Below are positions 1-9,479 of a stretch of 64,000 nt of DNA, piece by piece. How positions within the stretch are numbered: the first letter of the stretch is position 1; each line of letters begins with the position of its first letter. The stretch lies in assembly GCA_023375675.1 (NCBI GenBank), contig JALQBC010000050.1, positions 62,001 to 126,000 of the forward strand. Reading direction: 5' to 3'. Under the pieces are notes generated by a model, which saw only the letters and a list, made by a program, of their open reading frames with translations, was not told where the DNA came from and searched no databases. This DNA comes from Cytospora piceicola. Its lineage: Eukaryota > Ascomycota > Sordariomycetes > Diaporthales > Cytosporaceae. Position numbers and translations under genes: made by a program.

Positions 1-2278
1 TTATGGCTGGGACCTTGTTGGTGACGACTGGACAACCCTCGATGCCCCCAAGCCAGATCCGGACCCATACGAGAACTGTATCGGCCATGGCACGCACGTC
101 GCTGGAATCATTGGTGCCAAACCAAACCCACTGAACTTTACTGGCGCAGCTCCTGGTGCCACCCTTGGCATGTACCGGGTCTTTGGCTGTCAGTCGGCCG
201 GTACCGCGGACGACGTCTTGATCGCTGCCTTCAACAAGGCCTACGAGGATGGAAGCGACATCATCACCGCTTCAGTTGGTGGGGCTGGAGGGTGGAGTGA
301 GTCTCCCTGGTCCTCCGTCGTTAGCCGCATCGTTGGCAATGGCGTCCCCTGCACTCTGGCCGCAGGCAATGATGGATCCATGGGAATGTTCATGGCCAAC
401 GATGCCGCGGACGGTAAGGGGGTTACGGCGGTAGCTTCCTTCGACAATGTTGTAACCCCCGTTCTCCTCTCGAAGGGTACCTATCACGTGGAAAGCTCGT
501 ATTCCGAGGCGTCATCCGGTAAAGACACGATGGCTTCAGCTTCCTTTGGTTGGATCCCCGGCCGTCCTTCTTTCGAGAACATCACACTTCCTCTCTGGGC
601 TACTAGCCACAATTCCAGCGTGGAAGATGATGCTTGCACGAGACTTCCAGCTGATACTCCAGATCTATCGAAGTATGTTGTTCTGGTCCGACTTGGAGGG
701 TCGTGTAGCGCTGAGAAGAAAGCCAAAAATGTCGCAGCCTTTGGTGGTCAATATATACTGTTTTACGCCAGTACTGGAGATGAGTAAGTGATCGCGTCCT
801 TCACACTAGGTTCAATGCTGACAGTTCGAAGTCTGCTGCCACCTATGCTGTTTATTGATGCCAATTCGAGACACATCAATGGCTCGGGGGTTGTCCTCCC
901 TGAGCAGGGTACTAAATGGGTTGATCTACTGAGCAGCGGCTCGGAAATTTACCTCACCTTTGTTGACCGACACTCCGCAGCCACTGTCTACGCAGAAACG
1001 AGGAATCATCTCACAGGAGGCTTTGTGAGCACCTACACAAGCTGGGGTCCAACCTGGGAATTGGACGTCTATCCCGCCCTGGGGGCACCGGGGGGAAACA
1101 TTCTCTCCACCTTCCCCCTCAGCGGAGGTGGGTATGCTGTTTTTTCCGGGACCTCGATGGCAACGCCTTTCATGGCAGCCGTGTACGCACTTGTCGGACA
1201 AGCTCGAGGCACATTCGACCCTACCCAGCTAGGAACCATCATTGCAAACAACGCCCAGGCACAGCTGTGGAATGACGGCACGGGAACACTAAGAGAAATT
1301 GCCCCAGTCCCGCAGCAAGGCACCGGTCTGGTACAGGCATACGATGCGGCGATCACGACGACCCTACTCACTGTCAAGAGTATCTCGTTCAACGACACGT
1401 ATCATTCCGTTCCAAACGCGACGTTTACCATCCGGAACATGGGCCACGACACCGTGACCTACCACCTTGGGCATAGTCCCGCACTGAGCATGTATACCCT
1501 GCCTTTGGTCTCCGATGTTTTCTATCCTGACTCATTTCCCAATCGGATACTGGCCGAACATGCGGTGCTGAAGTTCTCACAAACATCCGTCAGACTCCCG
1601 CCGAAGGGACGTGCCGAGATCACGGTGACACCGTCGATCCCAGCACTGGCAGAAATTGAACACGCCATACCGGTGTACAGCGGCTTCATAACAATCAACA
1701 GCACAGACAGTGGAAACCTGACTATCCCCTACCTCGGAGTCATTGGGACCATGTCCAGCCACTTTGTGATGGACCCGGAAGAGAGCAAGATGCTTGGCTA
1801 CGCTGCCGAAGGCTACGCCGCAGGCATGCACGGCAATATCACCTTTTCCATCCCACACCCAGCGACCAACGTCACATATGACCCAGACGATCCATACCCG
1901 GTCGGTTACTACGACTACCCCTCCGCGGAAGTCGTCCTCGACCTCGGGACCCGCATCGTCCGCGCCGATGTCATCCCGTTGTCCGCGAACTACACCGGCC
2001 CGATAACCAAGGTACTGGGCGAGAAGACGGCGGGAAGCGTGTATGGGTTCCCACAGACGTACCTGGGGCGATCGTACACCAGTGTTGTGTTCACGGGAAT
2101 GCTGGATGACGGCACGGTGGTGCCGGAGGGGCGGTATGCGCTTGCTGTGAGGGCCCTAGGGCTGCTTGGAGATCCGGAGAGGGAGGAGGATTATGACTCC
2201 ATGGTGATGCTCCCGTTCAGTCTCAACTATTTGTCCGAGACAGCTGACCCGGATGTTCCTGGGAGGGGATCTCATTGA
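1..2278 (+). CDS. Secreted S8 subtilisin-like serine protease, 5' end outside window
   Basis: Extracellular serine endopeptidase of the S8 (subtilase) family, in the Vpr/C5a-peptidase-like architecture. Translation is open from base 2 and gives the active-site His block GHGTHVAG (bases about 86-109), the oxyanion Asn block AAGNDG (about 359-376) and the Ser block SGTSMATPF (about 1148-1174). The stretch between the Asn and Ser blocks fits an inserted PA-type domain, and the C-terminal 250 residues fit an Fn3-like domain. The catalytic Asp, signal peptide and start lie upstream of the window. One intron is inferred at 784-831 (48 bp, GTAAGT donor, GCTGAC branch, AAG acceptor); it removes an in-frame stop and keeps the frame. 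Stop at 2276-2278. The family is known for nutrient scavenging and host-protein degradation; which applies here is not shown by the sequence. Confidence 0.93.
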
Positions 2279-2826
2279 TAATCATATGGAGCTGTGGGAT
2301 ACTGAAGCGTGCTATGTAGGCGGGAGGCCAGGAAGGACTCGACCTTCAAGAATTCATGCTCCGGTTGTTGGTGATATTCAGCAAAACATTTTGTTAGTTG
2401 ACTTGCCCGAACACTCGGGTATGGAGAGTCTGTCGGCTTCGAGATCATCAATTGGACTACACATTGTCTGCTCTCTACAATGTCTGAATGTTTCTCTGGG
2501 CATAAAGGCATATATTCCACTTTGATTTCGGCCGCCCGTGTCTTTGTGTAGCTCCCGATGCCGGACAGAAGATATTGTTCATTTTTAATATCGTACCAGA
2601 CAATGCGATTGTCATGTATGCATTGTGTGGCATGCCGTCCTCAACAACGATATATGCCATACTTACGGCTGTCAAGACAATTCATCTTGTTGCCGGACAA
2701 CAAACCCCAAGTTACCACCGAAGTTTATTACACATTTTGGAAACACTATTATCCCAAGGTATGTAAGCAGATACATCCGAAACTCTCCCCAAAACCGCTT
2801 ACTCAACGCAACCTGACCTCTTTACA
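2279..2826. other. Intergenic, subtilase to CheD-like gene
   Basis: No coding signal with family support was seen. The last 60 bases before 2827 are the presumed 5' leader of the next gene. Confidence 0.5.
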
Positions 2827-3312
2827 ATGAAGGAAGTCATAATGGATCAAGCTCACGCTGACGTTGAAGCAGGCGATGGCCTCTACACCCTCGGGCTGGC
2901 AGTGTGCATTGGCATCACGATAATAGGTGAATATAACACCCATCCCGAACAAGGGGAGATCAGACACGACAAGCTCCTTGCTTATCTGGCTGACGGGCCC
3001 ATCATGGAGGTCACTTTCAACACCCTCGAGCTCCAGGTAGAATCTGCCAAGCGCCACGGTCTCAAGAGCCTCAGGGTCAAGATGAGCGTTGTGAACCCCG
3101 AGAGCCTGCGGGGGGATGAATTCATGTTTGTTTGGTCGGAAAGTGACATCAGACAGACCAAGGACACGAATGCACTGTACGCTTGTAAGGTTAGGGAGTC
3201 CACGAGAGCCACCTCGGGCCCCGCAACTTTGATGTACATCGAGGGCCACCATGTCAATGGTGCGACAGATACTGAGATCTTGGCTTCCAAGGAGATCCGC
3301 ACCATGGTCTAA
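2827..3312 (+). CDS. Small intronless protein resembling CheD/CNF-type Cys-His glutamine hydrolases
   Basis: Encodes 161 aa with no signal peptide or membrane segment. I do not recognise a named fungal family. The N-terminal half has a Thr-x5-Cys arrangement (T21, C27) in the block TLGLAVCIGI, followed by a His at 47. CheD receptor deamidases are recalled to have a catalytic Thr, Cys and His with the same Thr-Cys spacing and a His about 17 residues on, after a similar glycine-rich TLGLGSCV-type loop. If the likeness is real the product would be a glutamine deamidase or amidase of that fold. The rest alternates predicted beta strands with charged turns, which fits. The start is the first ATG; a second in-frame ATG is at 2842. 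Without a profile search this could still be an unrelated lineage-specific protein. That the frame is a gene is more secure than the function. Confidence 0.6.
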   Translation: MKEVIMDQAHADVEAGDGLYTLGLAVCIGITIIGEYNTHPEQGEIRHDKLLAYLADGPIMEVTFNTLELQVESAKRHGLKSLRVKMSVVNPESLRGDEFMFVWSESDIRQTKDTNALYACKVRESTRATSGPATLMYIEGHHVNGATDTEILASKEIRTMV

Positions 3313-3767
3313 TGTTTTCGAGACGATTAGTGTCCAGAGACACCGTTTGGGTATAAACCCTATCCCATGGTCCATGCTCTATGAATGTCCCAGACACTTC
3401 TTTACTCATTCCTGCTCACTGCCCCCTGCCCCCCCCCTAACCCTGCTGTTCAGTCTCATCAGTCCGCCTTTTCCTTTATTCGTTTGCTTCTCGAAATTAT
3501 TTCGTCGTACTTCTAGGTTAAATTTGCTTCTTATTGCTATTAAAAGTACAAGATTGAGTATCCAATAGTGTCAATGTACGGTGTTACTTTCAAGTCTGAC
3601 CAGTTACTGATCATAATCGGAACAACTTATTGATAGAGATGTTGCTGTTCCCAAACAAAAACAGTTGCCGGAGAATCCACTAAAAAATCCCCGCTTCACA
3701 TCAGAGGAACAAGCAAGCCATTCCTGGCCTCAACTGTTTATTGTGAAATGCCTTTCACGGCTTTGTA

Positions 3768-4078
3768 CTAGTCATTGGGGTATGTCACACTGCTAGAAGA
3801 GTCTGCCATTATTGAGCAGACCAGATCCTTGCACTTATGGCTCATTGTCGTAAAGATAATTTCCGTTGAAGCCTCGTTATCATTTGTTCTTTTTGTAAGC
3901 GAGGGCAAGCTGGTAGGCCTCCTGCATTGACTCATGCACTTCAAGAGCCATGCAGCCAACGGCGAGATATCGTAGAATATCCACCGCCCGTGCATTGCTT
4001 CTTTCCTCGACTGTGTGATTACGTGGAACCAACAAATACTGGCGAGTAGATCTGCCATTTTCCGATTGGTTCTATCCT
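3768..4078 (-). pseudogene. Possible unassigned gene relic upstream of BTB gene
   Basis: On the minus strand a protein-like reading runs from about 4075 down to 3893. It contains the block RAVDILRYLAVGCMALEV and stops at TGA after an AACAAATGA tract. Dropping one A there joins it to a second protein-like reading (NDNEASTEIIFTTMSHKCKD) that continues to the stop at 3768. This looks like the 3' part of a gene broken by a single-base frameshift, but I cannot name the family. It lies in the promoter region of the BTB gene on the other strand. Confidence 0.25.
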
Positions 4079-4114
4079 CCGCTCGAGGAGGCCATCCATC
4101 TCCGATGGCCTAGG

Positions 4115-4121
4115 TATATAA
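4115..4121 (+). promoter_or_regulatory. TATA box candidate for BTB gene
   Basis: TATATAA followed by GG lies 133 bp before the ATG at 4254, and a plausible leader follows. Confidence 0.45.
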
Positions 4122-4253
4122 GGCAGACGACAACTCACAACACGCGCACATTTTTGAAAGTGAAGCTCAACAGGTTGTCAGTGTCCTGTGTTTGCAAGAC
4201 TTGAGCGCTGATTTCGGAAAACATATCAATATTATTCATTTACAGCTCTCAAA

Positions 4254-5500
4254 ATGGGATCAAAATACGAAATGTAGGTTGACTGACGTGCGTCCATCGG
4301 GTTGATATATAAAAACATGCTGACGTACCCCCTTCGCGCAGTATCATCAGCTCGAGCATCTTCAAGTTTGTTGTCGGCCCCCACAACAAGGAGTACATTA
4401 TACATGGAGCTGCCATATCAAGTCTCTCGAAGCCCCTGGATGTCTTACTCAACGGCAACATGAGAGAAGCCCAGGAGAAGTGTGTCAAATGGCCCGATAT
4501 TGATGAGAAGACGTTCGTGCGCTCCGCCCAGTGGGCCTACACACGGAACTACGACACAGAGGAGCCAGAAATCATTCTCGATTATTCTTCGATCGGAGTC
4601 TCACCCTTGGACCAAGAAGGTTCTGGCCCAAAGAAGACGCACACCGACAGAGAAGAGGTTCTAAGGAAGCCTCTATACTCTCTCGCCTCATACGCACCCC
4701 CCGAGAGCCCCAAAAACATATGTTGGAATACAAAATGCAATTATTATGGCACGGGTGATCACTTAGTGATGGAATCTATCCAGTGTTTTGTCTGCATTGA
4801 ACAATACGAGACTAAAGTTTGCTCGAGCTGCAGTGCGGTCTATTCCGACTGTCCCCGGTGTGGTCCCCCAAGTGCTATTGCCAGAACCTGTTGTCAGTAT
4901 GAGCATTGCTACTACTACCAACACTTGGAAGCATCCGGGCACACAAGCAAACAAACGTGTCTTCGATGTCGCACTATCTACATCATGAAGACGTGTAGTC
5001 GTTGTGGTTCGGCGCTCTCCGACTGTCCCGGCTGTGCAGTCAACTTATCCCGGTGGACCCAAAGCCAGAGGGTTAATCTCATTAAAACATTCCTGGACGA
5101 GAGGGGCACCAAATATCCAACCTCAACACCCGCCTTCCTGCCACGGAAGAACACTGAGGGCTGCGAGGACTACACCGGCGTCTTCCTCTGCCATGCAAAG
5201 CTCTACGTCTTGGGCGACAAATACGACGTCCCACCACTGCGGCGACTTGCACTGCACCGGCTTCACGCTACACTGAAGGAGTTCACTCTTTACCCCAGCC
5301 GCATGAACGATATCGCCACGCTCGCCAGCTACGTCTTTGATAACACTGCTCCAAAGGACAGGATCCGCAACATGATCACGCTGTACTATGCCTGCATCGT
5401 CGAGGATGCTTCGAAGTACGACGGACTGAAGTCGCTCATTGACGAGATCCCTGATTTCGCGTTCGGGTTGATCTCGAAGATGGCTGAGAGGCTTGCTTGA
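4254..5500 (+). CDS. BTB/POZ-domain protein with tandem eight-cysteine insertion
   Basis: Two exons, 4254-4273 and 4342-5500; the 68-bp intron has a GTAGGT donor, GCTGAC branch and GCAG acceptor. The product is 392 aa. The N-terminal 65 residues form the first half of a BTB fold (FKFVVGPHNKEYIIHGAA, then KTFVRSAQWAYT). The second BTB half is at about residues 264-345 (HAKLYVLGDKYDVPPLRRLA). Between them sits a Cys-rich insertion, residues 134-238, made of two copies of the same pattern: C-x4-C-x15/16-C-x2-C-x8-C-x2-C-x6-C-x2-C. Eight Cys per copy could bind two zinc ions. Fungal BTB proteins usually act as dimerising adaptors, some for cullin-3 ligases; the inserted module may bind a partner or nucleic acid. 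No signal peptide is seen. The start gives a 7-codon first exon, and skipping it would lose the first BTB strand. Confidence 0.82.
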
Positions 5501-6123
5501 TGGTTTCGACCGGGGGGGGGGGGGTGCGGAGGGCTGTCTCCGAAGAGGGCTGATGGGGATGAGGGGGCTGCGAATTACTCGTTGGTGCAGGTACAGTGGT
5601 CTTCATGTGAGCCTCTGAGGAGGGTAGACTGGGTGATCGAAACATCTTGCGTCAGTTGTTATACCACTTATTCTATCAATGATTCGGTCTCCTGAAATTT
5701 TAGAACGGTCAACTGGTAACTACCTTATCTCTTTTTGCCTGGGCCATTCAGATGATCAAGCGTGAGTTAGACTGCTCTTCACTCTCAAGTCCTGACCGCT
5801 GTGGTCCACATAGTACACCTCTCCACTGACATCTGGAAGTGACTTTGTACTTAAGTAGACTTTCGTGGCATGGAAACTAAACTCCTCCGCAAAGGCGGAC
5901 TTTTGTAAGACATGCATGTCACTCCTCATGCACATATATCTCGACAGCATATATTCCGACAGCAGACAGCCTCCATCCCAGGAACATCTGAAGTATTGAT
6001 CAGCATATACTACAGTATTCCCGTCAACTGGTGTTTTGCGGTCTCAGTTCACCTTTGCTCAAACGTGTAAGATGTTGACTCCGGGGTGGCTTGGGCGACT
6101 GGTCAGGGTTAGGGTATCACTTA

Positions 6124-6180
6124 TAAGCGCCCATGGACTCCACACTCCCCTGATTGTCAATCCGACCTCATGGGCGCTTA
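6124..6180. repeat. 12-bp perfect inverted repeat with 33-bp loop
   Basis: TAAGCGCCCATG at 6124-6135 and its exact reverse complement CATGGGCGCTTA at 6169-6180. It lies about 290 bp upstream of the CAP gene start and could form a hairpin or a pair of opposed binding sites. Confidence 0.7.
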
Positions 6181-6397
6181 ATTTCAAGTGCCACACTCCT
6201 GGGTGAGTTCCAGTCCAATCGACCTTCCTTCAGGACCATATCATGGCGCGAGCCATACAGCTGACATTGTTGAACCGTAGACACGCACGATGGACTCTAG
6301 CCGCGTTATTGGCTCCACCGTTGATACGACGAGATGGCTTCTGGCTGTGCTTTGTGCTGCTCTCAAGCTCTCACGCGCCTTGCTTGTATTCAGACTC

Positions 6398-6403
6398 TAT
6401 ATA
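6398..6403 (+). promoter_or_regulatory. TATA box candidate for CAP gene
   Basis: TATATA in the context CTCTATATAG, 75 bp before the chosen ATG at 6473. Confidence 0.5.
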
Positions 6404-6472
6404 GTCCGGTGACAAAAGTATGTGACAACAGGAGCAGTTCTTGGTATCCCTATTGGATATAATATCAACAAA

Positions 6473-7192
6473 ATGCACCAACCTCTCCAGCTTCCAGCCA
6501 CTCTCCTTGGCCTCCTCCTGACCGCGCTGTATCCGACGTGCTCAACAGCTTCTCCAGCAGCTGACCAGGTCCAAGTCCAGACCGTCACCATAACCGCCGC
6601 TCCCAGCATCCCCTCCACAATTCCACAGTTCACAGACACGGCGAAATTCACCTCCGCCATACTCAACAGCACCAACGTCTACCGTAGCGAGCACAACGCC
6701 ACCGCAGTCTCGTGGAATCATACCCTGGCAAAATATGCATCCTCATACCTCTCCTCCATGGGCCCCGAGTCGCCGGACTCCGGATCCGAGTGCGACTTTG
6801 CCCACTCCGGCGGACCCTATGGCGAGAACCTCGCGATCGGGTGCAACGAGGTGACGGGCTGCGTGGAGCTGTGGGGCGACGAGAGGGACGAGTACAGCTT
6901 CAACAAGCCCGGGTTCAGTGAGGAGACGGGACACTTTACGCAGCTGGTCTGGAAGGACACCACGACGGTGGGTTGTGCGAGACGGTTGTGTGGCACGAGG
7001 GCCTGGTATATCGTCTGTGAATACTGGCCGAGGGGGAATGTGATCGGGGAATTTGGCGAGGAGGTCGGACGGAGGGTTAATGGCAAGGTCGACAAAGCAC
7101 CAGGTAATAATGGCATGTGGAGTTGGGCCGAGAGAGTACGACCGGCAGAGTGGTCGTTATATGTCACCCTCTTGGTAGTTCTGGCGTTATAG
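6473..7192 (+). CDS. Secreted CAP superfamily (PR-1/SCP) protein
   Basis: The product is 239 aa from the ATG at 6473. That start is preferred over an in-frame ATG at 6422 because it gives a standard signal peptide (residues 1 to about 27, LLGLLLTALYPTCSTASPA region). The CAP domain is complete. It begins with NVYRSEHNATAVSWNHTLA, and includes a GPYGENLA block, the CAP1 signature GHFTQLVWK and the CAP2 signature YIVCEYWPRGN. The conserved Cys and the His/Glu cavity residues are visible. The last 12 residues (SLYVTLLVVLAL) are hydrophobic and end the protein, so a GPI anchor or C-terminal membrane segment is possible. Fungal CAP proteins bind sterols or other lipids and are secreted or wall-attached. 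No intron was needed. A truncated kinase reading begins 11 bp after the stop codon. Confidence 0.92.
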   Translation: MHQPLQLPATLLGLLLTALYPTCSTASPAADQVQVQTVTITAAPSIPSTIPQFTDTAKFTSAILNSTNVYRSEHNATAVSWNHTLAKYASSYLSSMGPESPDSGSECDFAHSGGPYGENLAIGCNEVTGCVELWGDERDEYSFNKPGFSEETGHFTQLVWKDTTTVGCARRLCGTRAWYIVCEYWPRGNVIGEFGEEVGRRVNGKVDKAPGNNGMWSWAERVRPAEWSLYVTLLVVLAL

Positions 7193-7202
7193 ATGCTCAT
7201 AG

Positions 7203-7649
7203 AAGGGCAAGCCCGGGACCTTCCAGGGGCCTTGGTTCTCCTACTACGGCGCCGGCCCGTTCACCACAACCCAGGAGCTCGAGGCGTGGTGCAACCACAA
7301 CCTGGACGTCTGCCTACGCTTCAAGAAAGCGCCTGACGACACGCCTCGTTTTGGATTCAAAGAGGGCTTGGTCCTGACGCACCAGGACATCTCGCCCAGG
7401 AATCTGGTTCTCGGGCCTCGAGCTGGTGGTGACGGCGGTGACGACTTTGACCTCTGGATCTTGGACTGGGACTATTCTGGTGCTTACCCTCCAGGGTTCG
7501 AACAGGCTGCGTTGAGTGTGCAGTGTTCGGACTTCCCCGGGTTTGCGGACATGGTGCTCGAACGATTGCCAGCTGAGCATGTGAGGGCTCAGATGCTGAC
7601 CCAGCGGTGGGCCATCGATTATGGGTTGACTACGGGGGCATTCCTCTAG
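7203..7649 (+). pseudogene. C-terminal-lobe relic of an aminoglycoside phosphotransferase/choline kinase-like protein
   Basis: An open reading of about 148 codons carries the catalytic loop LTHQDISPRNL (HxDxxxxN type) and the metal-binding ILDWDYSG of APH-family kinases. It ends naturally at a stop at 7647-7649. The N-terminal lobe with the ATP-binding segment is missing: a stop codon at 7200-7202 closes the frame upstream, and the only in-frame ATGs lie within or after the catalytic region. It starts immediately behind the CAP gene, with no promoter space. The simplest reading is a gene truncated by deletion or insertion. The catalytic residues are intact, so the event may be recent. A missed upstream exon on the far side of the CAP gene is unlikely. 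Confidence 0.75.
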
Positions 7650-8045
7650 CAGTGTTAGGTGTACACCATCATAATTCACTGGCGGTTATGAGATTTCATA
7701 ATGGCCACGTAGCCTTCCGAATAATAATAATAAACCCAGCATGCAATATATCCTACCCAATTGGAATAACACTAGACGAGAGTTGTCAGGACCCGTACGC
7801 TCGGGGAGAGAACAATCTGCACATGAACGCAGTCAGATGCACACGTGCTTTAAGGATAGTATGTTTCAATTACTTTTCTACTAGGGGCTATGTCCCATTA
7901 ATTGCCCTGAAAGCGTTTCAACCCAGATTTGTGTCATAAGGAAAGTCTTGGGTATCTGAAAGCCGCCAATTTGAGATCATCCTTCTCGGCGCCACACCTC
8001 CGTCAACTCGTCAACTCTCTTCTAGGATCTGAGACCTCGACGAGC
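7650..8045. other. Intergenic between kinase relic and Bys1-like gene
   Basis: No gene seen. The region is the shared 3' flank of a plus-strand relic and a minus-strand gene. Confidence 0.5.
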
Positions 8046-9479
8046 CTACTCGTCGGCAGTCCCCGTCTCAACTGCCTCCGCCTCGGCCGTGCTCGCCTCA
8101 GTGACGTTGGCGTAGGCGGCGACCCAGCCCTTCTCCCTCTGGCCACAATCCGTGCACTTGGCGTCCGTGTCCCAGTCGGGCTTGTCGTTCTCCCACTGGC
8201 GCGCGTGCCAGTCGAGTTGGGTCTCCTCTGCCCTCGCCCTCAACTTGGCACCCTGGACGGCATCCCCGAAATAAACGTCGTGGGTCACTATGTTCCCGTA
8301 CCTATCGCGGCAGTTGGGACGCTCGATGGGTTCGTAGTCCGGGAAATCGGCACAGAGAGGGATGTAGCCGCAGTCGCTATCGTCAGGACAGCCATTGTAG
8401 CCGCAGTCGTTATCGTCTGGACAGCCATTGTAGTCAGGATAGCCGTCGTAGTCGGGATAGTCGTCGTAGCCGGGATAGTCCTCGTAGTCAGGATAGTCAT
8501 CGAAGCCTGGGGGGAACTGCGGTGGCGGGGGCGGGGGCGGGGGAGGAGGAGGTGGTGGTGGAGGAGGGGGAGGAGGGGGAGGGGGAGGCGGAGGCTGTGG
8601 AGGTGGAGGGTAGCGGTCACGGGGCGGTCCTCGGGGCGGTGGTGGGTAGTAGTCATGAGGAGGAGGTCTTCGCGGGGGCGGGCGGGGAGGAGGATATCTG
8701 TGTGGAGGCTCTGGTCTGGGTTCGTATCCATCATCGTCCGAGCAAAGGTAGAGAGTCAGGTCTGACTCGTCGTCGCAACACTTCTTATCGTAGCCATCAT
8801 CATCAGCGCATCCTACAGCATAAGTTAGACATGACATCTGGCTGAAAACGTGAAGAGAACCGGTATGGAACGGAGGCCTGTGCGTGCGTCACATACCATC
8901 ATCCCAGATCTCCTTGGGGCAACTCCGCTCCTCAGGTATCAGGGCAACCTCATGGCCCTCAAACGGATGACCATACTTCTCATAAAGATCATAGTACACA
9001 TTGCCGTCGTTGGACAGCTTGTAGTAGAAGACCAGCTTGTCGCAGTCGTCATCATACGAGCTACTGTCCTGGACGATCTCCAGGGCGACGCCGCCCCGCT
9101 CGAACTTTTCGCAGTACTCCTCCCCGCAGCCAATCCTGAAGGGGCCGTCTGTCTCCCAGGCGACGGACCACAGGAAAACATCGTGCTGGCACTTGTTGAC
9201 GACCTTGGCGTAGCCACAGCTGTCCCGCTTGAACAGGTCGTCACCGCCCTTCGGCTTGGACACGTTGCTCCGGCCCTTCAGCATGGGCATGTCATCCTCG
9301 ACTTCCGACTCGGTCAGGTCAGGGCTGCCTGGCCGCTTCTGCATGTGATGCTTGCCGGTTGGGGGTGCCGGTGGACCTGGCTGCATTGCCATGGGAGGGC
9401 CCCCAGGAAGGCTGACTCCGGCTTGGACGCCTGCCACTCCAGCCGACAGAGCGGCGAGGGCGTAGTGGGTGAGATGCAT
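8046..9479 (-). CDS. Secreted Bys1/thaumatin-like protein with polyproline and Tyr-Asp-rich C-terminus
   Basis: Two exons, 9479-8897 and 8812-8046; the 84-bp intron has GTATGT, CTAAC branch and GTAG. The product is 449 aa. It has a signal peptide at 1-20 and a KR site at 84-85 that could be Kex2-processed. A Bys1-family domain spans about 88-187 (CGYAKVVNKCQHDVFLWSV, GCGEEYCEKF, YYDLYEKYGHPF). Residues about 196-220 are acidic and Cys-containing. A Pro/Arg/Tyr-rich segment then runs into 25 consecutive Pro codons, GFDDYPDYEDYP-type repeats and two CPDD-x-DCGY repeats. Bys1 proteins are small secreted fungal antigens with a thaumatin-like fold; the extension about doubles the usual size. Acidic Tyr and polyproline segments suggest wall association or a structural role, which is inference. 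Confidence 0.82.
8521..8601 (-). repeat. Proline-codon repeat tract in Bys1-like gene
   Basis: The coding strand has 25 consecutive CCN codons, using all four third bases, between two CAG codons. The mixed codons argue for protein-level selection or an old tract rather than a fresh trinucleotide slippage. Confidence 0.8.

Larger units (their letters stand above)
5501..6472. other. Intergenic with inverted repeat, upstream of CAP gene
   Basis: A run of 13 G starts 11 bases after the BTB stop. The stretch also holds an inverted repeat (separate entry) and the CAP promoter. No supported gene was seen. Confidence 0.5.

Noticed and set aside
784..809. 26-bp or 41-bp intron (acceptors at 809 or 824) in the subtilase gene
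   Set aside because: Too short, and both break the reading frame; the 48-bp intron ending at 831 keeps the frame and has a proper branch site.
7494..7510. GGGTTCGAAC resembling a tRNA T-loop
   Set aside because: It lies inside the kinase reading frame and no acceptor stem or anticodon arm fits around it.
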